A stretch of 64,000 bases of DNA from contig NW_027478391.1 in NCBI RefSeq assembly GCF_051014685.1, forward strand, positions 248,001-312,000, given 5' to 3'. The notes beneath the pieces are model-generated. The model did no database searches, was not told the DNA's origin, and saw only the letters and a program-made list of their open reading frames with translations. Positions 1 to 9,815 of this stretch are shown piece by piece. Position 1 is the first letter of the stretch; every line of letters starts with the position of its first letter. The position numbers were made by a program, and so were the translations under genes. The stretch is from Ptiloglossa arizonensis. Taxonomy: Eukaryota; Arthropoda; Insecta; Hymenoptera; Colletidae.

Positions 1-177
1 GTGTACTTTTCCCCTAGGCCATAGTAGTTACTGGTTTCGGGTAACAGACTTGCGAAAATTTTGATGGTTGCTCAAGCGTTCCTTAACTTCAAACTCCCAT
101 ATCTCGCGAACGGATTGATGAACTCGAGAAATTCCTGTTGCATCTGAAAGTAGAAACCCACCCGATAACAATGGTGT
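1..177. repeat. Reference monomer used for numbering
   Basis: This is the first complete monomer, and monomer coordinates elsewhere in this annotation count from here. Landmarks seen in most copies are CCTAGG (AvrII) at 13-18, TTCGAGTATCAGACTTGCG at about 36-54, AAAATTTT at 55-62, a dyad at 64-79, CCCATATCTCGCGAA at 96-110, TCGCGA (NruI) at 104-109, CTCGAG (XhoI) at 123-128 and TTCCTGTTGCATCTGAAAG at 132-150. The consensus has 9-10 CpG dinucleotides, five of them between 104 and 127. This particular copy is a variant, with GGGTAACAG instead of GAGTATCAG, GATGAAC instead of GACGAAC, and CCCACCCGATAAC instead of CTCGCCCGATTAC. Confidence 0.93.
55..62. other. A4T4 tract, representative copy
   Basis: AAAATTTT lies immediately after TTGCG in most monomers, at monomer positions 55-62. 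A4T4 tracts are known to cause intrinsic curvature and to be stiff on nucleosomes. One per 177 bp could give regular phasing across the array. Some subfamilies break it, giving AAAGTTTT in the GAGCAGCG type and AAAACTTT in others. A role in nucleosome positioning is inference. Confidence 0.55.
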
Positions 178-1125
178 GTGTACTTTTCCCCTAGGCCATA
201 GTAGTTATTGGTTTCGAGTATCAGACTTGCGAAAATTTTGATGGTTGCTCAAGCGTTCCTTAACTTCAAACTCCCATATCTCGCGAACGGATTGACGAAC
301 TCGAGAAATTCCTGTTGCATCTGAAAGGAGAAACTCGCCCGATTACAATGGTGTGTGTACTTTTCCCCTAGGCCATAGTAGTTATTGATTTCGAGTATCA
401 GACTTGCGAAAATTTTGATGGTTGCTCAAGCGTTCCTTAACTTCAAACTCCCATATCTCGCGAACGGATTGATGAACTCGAGAAATTCCTGTTGCATCTG
501 AAAGTAGAAACCCACCCGATAACAATGGTGTGTGTACTTGTCCCCTAGGCCATAGTAGTTATTCGTTTCGAGTATCAGACTTGCGAAAATTTTGATGGTT
601 GCTCAAGCGTTCCTTAACTTCAAACTCACATATCTCGCGAACGGATTGACGAACTCGAGAAATTCCTGTTGCATCTGAAAGTAGAAACTCGCCCAATTAC
701 AATGGTGTGTGTACTTTTCCCCTAGGCCATTCCAGTTATTGGTTTCGAGTATCAAATCAGCGAAAATTTTGGTGGTTTCTCAACCATTCCTTAACTTCAA
801 ACTCCCATATCTCGCGAACGGATTGACGAACTCGAGAAATTCCTCTTGAAACTGAAAGTAGAAACTCGCCCGATTACAATGGTGTGTGTACTTTTCCCCT
901 AGGCCATAGTAGTTATTCGTTTCGAGTATCAGACTTGCGAAAATTTTGATGGTTGCTCAAGCGTTCCTTAACTTCAAACTCCCATATCTCGCGAACGGAT
1001 TGACGAACTCGAGAAATTCCTGTTGCATCTGAAAGTAGAAACCCACCCGATAACAATGGTGTGTGTACTTTTCCCCTAGGCCATAGTAGTTATTGGTTTC
1101 GAGTATCAGACTTGCGAAAATTTTG

Positions 1126-1141
1126 ATGGTTTCTCAACCAT
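1126..1141. other. Inverted repeat ATGGTT-TCTC-AACCAT, representative copy
   Basis: This is a perfect 6-bp-arm dyad with a 4-base loop at monomer positions 64-79. It recurs in most monomers from 17 kb onward and in part of zone A. The zone A GCTCAAGCGT subfamily destroys the right arm, so the motif is a subfamily character rather than universal. Short dyads capable of forming hairpins or cruciforms have been proposed as a feature of centromeric satellites. No function is shown here. Confidence 0.6.
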
Positions 1142-2750
1142 ACCTTAACTTCGAACTCCCATATCTCCCGAACGGATTGACGAACTCGAGAAATTCCTGT
1201 TGCATCTGAAAGTAGAAACTCGCCCGATAACAACGGTATGTGTACTTTTTCCCTAGGCCACTCCAGTTATTGGTTTCGGGTATCAGACGTGCGAAAATTT
1301 TGATTGTTTCGCAACCATTCCTTAACTTCAAACTCCCATATCTCGCGAACGATTTGACGAACTCGAGCAATTCCTGTTGCATCTGAAAGTAGAAACTCGC
1401 CCGATTACAACGGTTTGTGTAATTTTGCCCTAGGCCATAGTAGTTATTGGTTTCGAGTATCGGACTTGCGAAAATTTTGATGGTTTCTCAAGCGTTCCTT
1501 AATTTCACACTCCCATATCTCGCGAACGGATTGACGAACTCGAGAAATTCCTGTTGCAACTGAAAGTAGAAACTCGCCCGATTACAACGGTATGTGTATT
1601 TTTCCCCTAGGCCATTGTAGTTATTGGTTTCGAGTATCAGAGCAGCGAAAGTTTTGATGGTTTCTCAAACATTCCTAAACTTCAAACTCCCATATCTCGC
1701 GAACGGATTGACGAACGCGAGAATTTCCTATTGCATCTGAAAGCAGAAACTCGCCCGATTACAACGGTGTGTGTATTTTTGTCCGAGGCCATAGTAGTTA
1801 TTGGTTTCGAGTATCAGACTTGCGAAAATTTTGATGGTTTTTCAACCATTCCTTAACTTCGAACTCCCATATCTCGCGAACGGATTTACGAAGGCAAGAA
1901 TTTCCTATTGCATCTGAAAGCAGAAACTCGCCCGATTACAAAGGTATGCGTATTTTTGCCCTAGGCCATAGTAGCTATTGGTTTCGAGTATCAGACTTGC
2001 GAAAATTTTGATGGTTTCTCAACCATTCCTAAACTTCAAACTCCCATATCTCGCGAACGGATTGACGAACACGAGAAATTCCTGTTGCATCTGAAAGTAG
2101 AAACTCGCCCGATTACAATGGTGTGTGTACTTTTCCCCTAGGCCATTCCGGTTATTGGTGTCGAGTATCAAATCAGCGAAAATTTTGGTGGTTTCTCAAC
2201 CATTCCTTAACTTCAAACTCCCATATCTCGCGAACGGATTGACGAACTCGAGAAATTCCTGTTGCATCTGAAAGTAGAAACTCGCCCGATTACAACGGTT
2301 TGTGTAATTTTGCCCTAGGCCATAGTAGTTATTGGTTTCGAGTATCAGACTTGCGAAAATTTTGATGGTTTCTCAACCATTCTTTAACTTAAAACTCCCA
2401 TATCTCGCGAACGGATTGACGAACTCGAGAAATTCCTGTTGCATCTGAAAGAAGAAACTCGCCCGATTACAACGGTATTAGTATGTTTCCCCTAGACCAT
2501 TGTAGTTATTGCTTTCGAGTATCAGACTTGCGAAAATTTTGATGGTTTCTCAACCATTCCATAACTTCAAACTCCCATATCTCGCGAACGGATTGACGAA
2601 CTCGAGAAATTCCTGTTGCATCTGAAAGTAGAAACTCGCCCGATTACAATGGTGTGTGCACTGTTCCCCTAGACCTTAGTAGTTATTGGTTTCGAGTATC
2701 AGACTTGCGAAAATTTTGATGGTTGATCAAGCGTTCCTTAACTTCAAACT

Positions 2751-2765
2751 CCCGTATCTCGCGAA
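2751..2765 (-). other. CENP-B-box-like motif, perfect match
   Basis: On the minus strand this reads TTCGCGAGATACGGG, which fits the mammalian minimal CENP-B box core TTCGNNNNANNCGGG at all nine fixed positions. It lies at monomer positions 96-110. In nearly every other monomer the same site reads TTCGCGAGATATGGG, one mismatch. The match is seen directly; binding by any CENP-B-like protein is not shown, and whether this organism has one is unknown. Confidence 0.6.
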
Positions 2766-3458
2766 CGGATTGACGAACTCGAGAAATTCCTGTTGCATCG
2801 GAAAGTAGAAACTCGCCGGATTACAATGGTGTGTGTACTTTTCCCCTAGGCCATTCCAGTTATTGGTTTCGAGTATCAAATCAGCGAAAATTTTGATGGT
2901 TTCTCAACCATTCCTTAACTTCAAACTCCCATATCTCGCGAACGGATTGACGAACTCGAGAAATTCCTGTTGAATCTGAAAGTAGAAACTCGCCCGATTA
3001 CAATGGTGTGTGTACTTTTCCCCTAGGCCATTCCAGTTATTGGTTTCGAGTATCAAATCAGCGAAAATTTTGATGGTTTCTCAACCATTCCTTAACTTCA
3101 AACTCCCATATCTCGCGAACGGATTGACGAACTCGAGAAATTCCTGTTGAATCTGAAAGTAGAAACTCGCCCGATTACAATGGTGTGTGCACTTTTCCCC
3201 TAGGCCATTGCAGTTATTGGTTTCGAGTATCAGACTTGCGAAAATTTTGATGGTTGCTCAACCATTCCTTAATTTCACACTCCCATATCTCGCGAACGGA
3301 TTGACGAACTCGAGAAATTCCTGTTGCATCTGAAAGTAGAAACTCGCCCGATTACAATGGTGTGTGCACTGTTCCCCTAGACCTTAGTAGTTATTGGTTT
3401 CGAGTATCAGACTTGCGAAAATTTTGATGGTTGCTCAAGCGTTCCTTAACTTCAAACT

Positions 3459-3473
3459 CCCGTATCTCGCGAA
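3459..3473 (-). other. CENP-B-box-like motif, perfect match (duplicate)
   Basis: The minus strand again reads TTCGCGAGATACGGG. It is exactly 708 bases from the copy at 2751, so it is the same variant carried along by the 4-mer duplication rather than an independent event. The third 708 bp unit has the ordinary one-mismatch form. Significance for kinetochore function is speculative. Confidence 0.6.
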
Positions 3474-4425
3474 CGGATTGACGAACTCGAGAAATTCCTG
3501 TTGCATCGGAAAGTAGAAACTCGCCGGATTACAATGGTGTGTGTACTTTTCCCCTAGGCCATTCCAGTTATTGGTTTCGAGTATCAAATCAGCGAAAATT
3601 TTGATGGTTTCTCAACCATTCCTTAACTTCAAACTCCCATATCACGCGAACGGATTGACGAACTCGAGAAATTCCTGTTGAATCTGAAAGTAGAAACTCG
3701 CCCGATTACAATGGTGTGTGTACTTTTCCCCTAGGCCATTCCAGTTATTGGTTTCGAGTATCAAATCAGCGAAAATTTTGATGGTTTCTCAACCATTCCT
3801 TAACTTCAAACTCCCATATCTCGCGAACGGATTGACGAACTCGAGAAATTCCTGTTGAATCTGAAAGTAGAAACTCGCCCGATTACAATGGTGTGTGCAC
3901 TTTTCCCCTAGGCCATTGCAGTTATTGGTTTCGAGTATCAGACTTGCGAAAATTTTGATGGTTGCTCAACCATTCCTTAATTTCACACTCCCATATCTCG
4001 CGAACGGATTGACGAACTCGAGAAGTTCCTGTTGAATATGAAAGTAGAAACTCGCCCGATTACAATGGTGTGTGTACTTTTCCCCTAGGCCATAGTAGTT
4101 ATTGGTTTCGAGTATCAGACTTGCGAAAATTTTGATGGTTGCTCAAGCGTTCCTTAACTTCAAACTCCCATATCTCGCGAACGGATTGACGAACTCGAGA
4201 AATTCCTGTTGCATCGGAAAGTAGAAACTCGCCGGATTACAATGGTGTGTGTACTTTTCCCCTAGGCCATTCCAGTTATTGGTTTCGAGTATCAAATCAG
4301 CGAAAATTTTGATGGTTTCTCAACCATTCCTTAACTTCAAACTCCCATATCTCGCGAACGGATTGACGAACTCGAGAAATTCCTGTTGAATCTGAAAGTA
4401 GAAACTCGCCCGATTACAATGGTGT

Positions 4426-5370
4426 GTGTACTTTTCCCCTAGGCCATAGTAGTTACTGGTTTCGGGTAACAGACTTGCGAAAATTTTGATTGTTGCTCAA
4501 GCGTTCCTTAACTTCAAACTCCCATATCTCGCGAACGGATTGATGAACTCGAGAAATTCCTGTTGCATCTGAAAGTAGAAACCCACCCGATAACAATGGT
4601 GTGTGTACTTTTCCCCTAGGCCATAGTAGTTATTTGTTTCGAGTATCAGACTTGCGAAAATTTTGATGGTGGCTCAAGCGTTCCTTAACTTCAAACTCCC
4701 ATATCTCGCGAACGGATTGACGAACTCGAGAAATTCCTGTTGCATCTGAAAGGAGAAACTCGCCCGATTACAATGGTGTGTGTACTTTTCCCCTAGGCCA
4801 TAGTAGTTATTGATTTCGAGTATCAGACTTGCGAAAATTTTGATGGTTTCTCAACCATACCTTAACTTCGACCTCCCATATCTCCCGAACGGATTGACGA
4901 ACTCGAGAAATTCCTGTTGCATCTGAAAGTAGAAACTCGCCCGATAACAACGGTATGTGTACTTTTTCCCTAGGCCACTCCAGTTATTGGTTTCGGGTAT
5001 CAGACGTGCGAAAATTTTGATTGTTTCGCAACCATTCCTTAACTTCAAACTCCCATATCTCGCGAACGATTTGACGAACTCGAGAAATTCCTGTTGCATC
5101 TGAAAGTAGAAACTCGCCCGATTACAACGGTTTGTGTAATTTTGCCCTAGGCCATAGTAGTTATTGGTTTCGAGTATCGGACTTGCGAAAATTTTGATGG
5201 TTTCTCAAGCGTTCCTTAATTTCACACTCCCATATCTCGCGAACGGATTGACGAACTCGAGAAATTCCTGTTGCAACTGAAAGTAGAAACTCGCCCGATT
5301 ACAACGGTATGTGTATTTTTCCCCTAGGCCATTGTAGTTATTGGTTTCGAGTATCAGAGCAGCGAAAGTT
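4426..5370. repeat. Module K, copy 2 (internally deleted)
   Basis: Positions 4426-4845 match 1-420 at an offset of 4425 bases (25 monomers). From about 4846 the match continues at an offset of 3717 (21 monomers) to about 5370. Four monomers (708 bp) present in copy 1 are therefore missing here, removed at the point where TTATTGATTTCGAG is followed by TCTCAACCATACC. The break falls at equivalent monomer phase, as expected for unequal crossover or replication slippage. After 5370 two further monomers of the copy 1 order are skipped. Confidence 0.8.
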
Positions 5371-6728
5371 TTGATGGTTTTTCAACCATTCCTTAACTTC
5401 GAACTCCCATATCTCGCGAACGGATTTACGAAGGCAAGAATTTCCTATTGCATCTGAAAGCAGAAACTCGCCCGATTACAAAGGTATGCGTATTTTTGCC
5501 CTAGGCCATAGTAGCTATTGGTTTCGAGTATCAGACTTGCGAAAATTTTGGTGGTTTCTCAACCATTCCTTAACTTCAAACTCCCATATCTCGCGAACGG
5601 ATTGACGAATTCGAAAAATTCCTGTTGCATCTGAAAGTAGAAACTCGCCCGGTTACAATAAGGTATGTGTATTTTTCCCGTAGGCCACAGTAGTTATTGG
5701 TTTCGAGTATCAGACTTGCGAAAATTTTGATGGTTTCTCAACCATTCCTAAACTTCAAACTCCCATATCTCGCGAACGGATTGACGAACACGAGAAATTC
5801 CTGTTGCATCTGAAAGTAGAAACTCGCCCGATTACAATGGTGTGTGTACTTTTCCCCTAGGCCATTCCGGTTATTGGTGTCGAGTATCAAATCAGCGAAA
5901 ATTTTGGTGGTTTCTCAACCATTCCTTAACTTCAAACTCCCATATCTCGCGAACGGATTGACGAACTCGAGAAATTCCTGTTGCATCTGAAAGTAGAAAC
6001 TCGCCCGATTACAACGGTTTGTGTAATTTTGCCCTAGGCCATAGTAGTTATTGGTTTCGAGTATCAGACTTGCGAAAATTTTGATGGTTTCTCAAGCGTT
6101 CCTTAACTTCAAACTCCCACATCTCGCGAACGGATTGACGAACTCGAGAAATTCCTGTCGAAGCTGAAAGTAGAAACTCGTCCGATTACAATGGTGTGTG
6201 AACTTTTCCCCTAGGCCATAGTAGTTATTGGTTTCGGGTATCAGACTTGCGAAAATTTTGATAGTTGCTCAAGCGTTCCTTAATTTCAAACTCCCATATC
6301 TCGCGAACGGATTGACGAACTCGAGAAATTCCTGTTGCATCTGAAAGTAGAAACTCGCCCGATTACAATGGTGTGTGCACTGTTCCCCTAGACCTTAGTA
6401 GTTATTGGTTTCGAGTATCAGACTTGCGAAAATTTTGATGGTTGCTCAAGCGTTCCTTAACTTCAAACTCCCATATCTCGCGAACGGATTGACGAACTCG
6501 AGAAATTCCTGTTGCATCGGAAAGTAGAAACTCGCCGGATTACAATGGTGTGTGTACTTTTCCCCTAGGCCATTCCAGTTATTGGTTTCGAGTATCAAAT
6601 CAGCGAAAATTTTGATGGTTTCTCAACCATTCCTTAACTTCAAACTCCCATATCTCGCGAACGGATTGACGAACTCGAGAAATTCCTGTTGAATCTGAAA
6701 GTAGAAACTCGCCCGATTACAATGGTGT

Positions 6729-8330
6729 GTGTACTTTTCCCCTAGGCCATAGTAGTTACTGGTTTCGGGTAACAGACTTGCGAAAATTTTGATGGTTGCT
6801 CAAGCGTTCCTTAACTTCAAACTCCCATATCTCGCGAACGGATTGATGAACTCGAGAAATTCCTGTTGCATCTGAAAGTAGAAACCCACCCGATAACAAT
6901 GGTGTGTGTACTTTTCCCCTAGGCCATAGTAGTTATTGGTTTCGAGTATCAGACTTGCGAAAATTTTGATGGTTGCTCAAACGTTCCTTAACTTCAAACT
7001 CCCATATCTCGCGAACGGATTGACGAACTCGAGAAATTCCTGTTGCATCTGAAAGGAGAAACTCGCCCGATTACAATGGTGTGTGTACTTTTCCCCTAGG
7101 CCATAGTAGTTATTGATTTCGAGTATCAGACTTGCGAAAATTTTGATGGTTGCTCAAGCGTTCCTTAACTTCAAACTCCCATATCTCGCGAACGGATTGA
7201 TGAACTCGAGAAATTCCTGTTGCATCTGAAAGTAGAAACCCACCCGATAACAATGGTGTGTGTACTTTTCCCCTAGGCCATAGTAGTTATTGGTTTCGAG
7301 TATCAGACTTGCGAAAATTTTGATGGTTGCTCAAGCGTTCCTAAACTTCAAACTCCCATATCTCGCGAACGGATTGACGAACTCGAGAAATTCCTGTTGC
7401 ATCTGAAAGTAGAAACTCGCCCGATTACAATGGTGTGTGTACTTTTCCCCTAGGCCATAGTAGTTATTCGTTTCGAGTATCAGACTTGCGAAAATTTTGA
7501 TGGTTGCTCAAGCGTTCCTTAACTTCAAACCTACATATCTCGCGAACGGATTGACGAACTCGAGAAATTCCTGTTGCATCTGAAAGTAGAAACTCGCCCA
7601 ATTACAATGGTGTGTGTACTTTTCCCCTAGGCCATTCCAGTTATTGGATTCGAGTATCAAATCAGCGAAAATTTTGGTGGTTTCTCAACCATTCCTTAAC
7701 TTCAAACTCCCATATCTCGCGAACGGATTGACGAACTCGAGAAATTCCTCTTGAATCTGAAAGTAGAAACTCGCCCGATTACAATGGTGTGTGTACTTTT
7801 CCCCTAGGCCATAGTAGTTATTCGTTTCGAGTATCAGACTTGCGAAAATTTTGATGGTTGCTCAAGCGTTCCTTAACTTCTAACTCCCATATCTCGCAAA
7901 CGGATTGACGACCTCGAGAAATTCCTGTTGCATCTGAAAGTAGAAACCCACCCGATAACAATGGTGTGTGTACTTTTCCCCTAGGCCATAGTAGTTATTG
8001 GTTTCGAGTATCAGACTTGCGAAAATTTTGACGGTTTCTCAACCATACCTTAACTTCGAACTCCCATATCTCGCGAACGGATTGACGAACTCGAGAAATT
8101 CCTGTTGCATCTGAAAGTAGAAACTCGCCCGATAACAACGGTATGTGTACTTTTTCCCTAGGCCACTCCAGTTATTGGTTTCGGGTATCAGACGTGCGAA
8201 AATTTTGATTGTTTCGCAACCATTCCTTAACTTCAAACTCCCATATCTCGCGAACGATTTGACGAACTCGAGAAATTCCTGTTGCATCTGAAAGTAGAAA
8301 CTCGCCCGATTACAACGGTTTGTGTAATTT
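6729..8330. repeat. Module K, copy 3 (longest)
   Basis: It matches 1-1430 at an offset of 6728, then 6905 bases after one additional TTATTGGTTTCGAG monomer at about 7260-7437. It keeps the diagnostic order of TTACTGG, GGAGAAACTC, TTATTGATTTCGAG, TTATTCGTTTCGAG and CGCCCAATTAC monomers and ends with the CATACC and GTACTTTTTCCC pair at 8039-8160. Small private changes such as AACCTACATATC (about 7527) and GCAAACGGATTGACGACC (about 7896) show some drift after duplication. Confidence 0.8.
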
Positions 8331-9815
8331 TGCCCTAGGCCATTGTAGTTATTGGTTTCGAGTATCAGAGCAGCGAAAGTTTTGATGGTTTCTCAAGCGT
8401 TCCTTCATTTCACACCCCCATATCTCGCGAACGGATTGACGAACTCGAGAAATTCCTGTTGCAACTGAAAGTAGAAACTCGCCCGATTACAACGGTATGT
8501 GTATTTTTCCCCTAGGCCATTGTAGTTATTGGTTTCGAGTATCAGAGCAGCGAAAGTTTTGATGGTTCCTCAAACATTCCTAAACTTCAAACTCCCATAT
8601 CTCGCGAACGGATTGACGAACGCGAGAATTACCTATTGCATCTGAAAGCAGAAACTCGCCCGATTACAACGGTGTGTGTATTTTTGTCCGAGGCCATAGT
8701 AGTTATTGGTTTCGAGTATCAGACTTGCGAAAATTTTGATGGTTTTTCAACCATTCCTTAACTTCGAACTCCCATATCTCGCGAACGGATTTACGAAGGC
8801 AAGAATTTCCTATTGCATCTGAAAGCAGAAACTCGCCCGATTACAAAGGTATGCGTATTTTTGCCCTAGGCCATAGTAGCTATTGGTTTCGAGTATCAGA
8901 CTTGCGAAAATTTTGGTGGTTTCTCAACCATTCCTAAACTTCAAACTCCCATATCTCGCGAACGGATTGACGAACACGAGAAATTCCTGTTGCATCTGAA
9001 AGTAGAAACTCGCCCGATTACAATGGTGTGTGCACTTTTCCCCTAGACCTTTGTAGTTATTGGTTTCGAGTATCAAATCGGCGAAAATTTTGATGGTTTC
9101 TCAACCATTCCTTAACTTCAAACTCCCATATCTCGCAAACGGATTGACGAACTCGAGAAATTCCTGTTGCATCTGAAAGTAGAAACTCGCCCGATTACAA
9201 CGGTTTGTGTAATTTTGCCCTAGGCCATTGTAGTTATTGGTTTCGAGTATCAGAGCAGCGAAAGTTTTGATGGTTTCTCAAGCGTTCCTTCATTTCACAC
9301 CCCCATATCTCGCGAACGGATTGACGAACTCGAGAAATTCCTGTTGCAACTGAAAGTAGAAACTCGCCCGATTACAACGGTATGTGTATTTTTCCCCTAG
9401 GCCATTGTAGTTATTGGTTTCGAGTATCAGAGCAGCGAAAGTTTTGATGGTTCCTCAAACATTCCTAAACTTCAAACTCCCATATCTCGCGAACGGATTG
9501 ACGAACGCGAGAATTTCCTATTGCATCTGAAAGCAGAAACTCGCCCGATTACAACGGTGTGTGTATTTTTGTCCGAGGCCATAGTAGTTATTGGTTTCGA
9601 GTATCAGACTTGCGAAAATTTTGATGGTTTTTCAACCATTCCTTAACTTCGAACTCCCATATCTCGCGAACGGATTTACGAAGGCAAGAATTTCCTATTG
9701 CATCTGAAAGCAGAAACTCGCCCGATTACAAAGGTATGCGTATTTTTGCCCTAGGCCATAGTAGCTATTGGTTTCGAGTATCAGACTTGCGAAAATTTTG
9801 GTGGTTTCTCAACCA
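8321..9815. repeat. 885 bp (5-mer) partial duplication
   Basis: Positions 8321-8930 recur at 9206-9815 at an offset of 885 bases (5 x 177). Shared rare variants are TTCATTTCACACCCCC, GGTTCCTCAAACATTCC, TGTCCGAGGCC and GATTTACGAAGGCAAG. Only about 3.5 monomers are shared. After 8930 the first copy switches to a CGAACACGAG monomer followed by TATCAAATCGGCG, an order that reappears at about 10000. The breakpoints are at matching monomer phase. Confidence 0.8.

Larger units (their letters stand above)
1..1430. repeat. Module K, copy 1 (left end cut by window)
   Basis: An ordered series of about eight monomers. It opens with the TTACTGGTTTCGGGTAACAG monomer, followed by a GGAGAAACTC monomer, a TTATTGATTTCGAG monomer, a TTATTCGTTTCGAG monomer with CTCACATATCTC and CGCCCAATTAC, and a TATCAAATCAGCG monomer, and reaching CTCAACCATACC with GTACTTTTTCCC at about 1134-1250. 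The same order recurs at 6729-8330 and, with deletions, at 4426-5370, 13281 and 14874. The real left boundary cannot be seen because the window begins here. Confidence 0.8.
2630..4430. repeat. 708 bp (4-mer) tandem higher-order repeat
   Basis: The rare GCATCGGAAAG variant occurs at 2795, 3503 and 4211, spaced by exactly 708 bases (4 x 177). The GTGTGCACTGTTCCCC variant recurs at about 2658 and 3366, and two TTGAATCTG monomers lie between successive units. About 2.5 units are present. The third unit begins with an altered monomer (TTGAATATG at about 4032) that lacks the GCACTG variant. This run also contains the two perfect CENP-B-box-like motifs. Confidence 0.85.

Noticed and set aside
1..177. 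Identity with a named plant centromere satellite (for example the Arabidopsis 180 bp or soybean 92 bp families)
   Set aside because: The length and general AT/CpG character are reminiscent, but I could not recall any family with this sequence, and a loose thematic resemblance is not evidence.
4426..4470. GTTAC...GTAAC inverted arms in the module K opening monomer as a separate functional palindrome
   Set aside because: The arms are only five bases with a nine-base gap, limited to five related monomers that descend from one variant, so no independent support exists.
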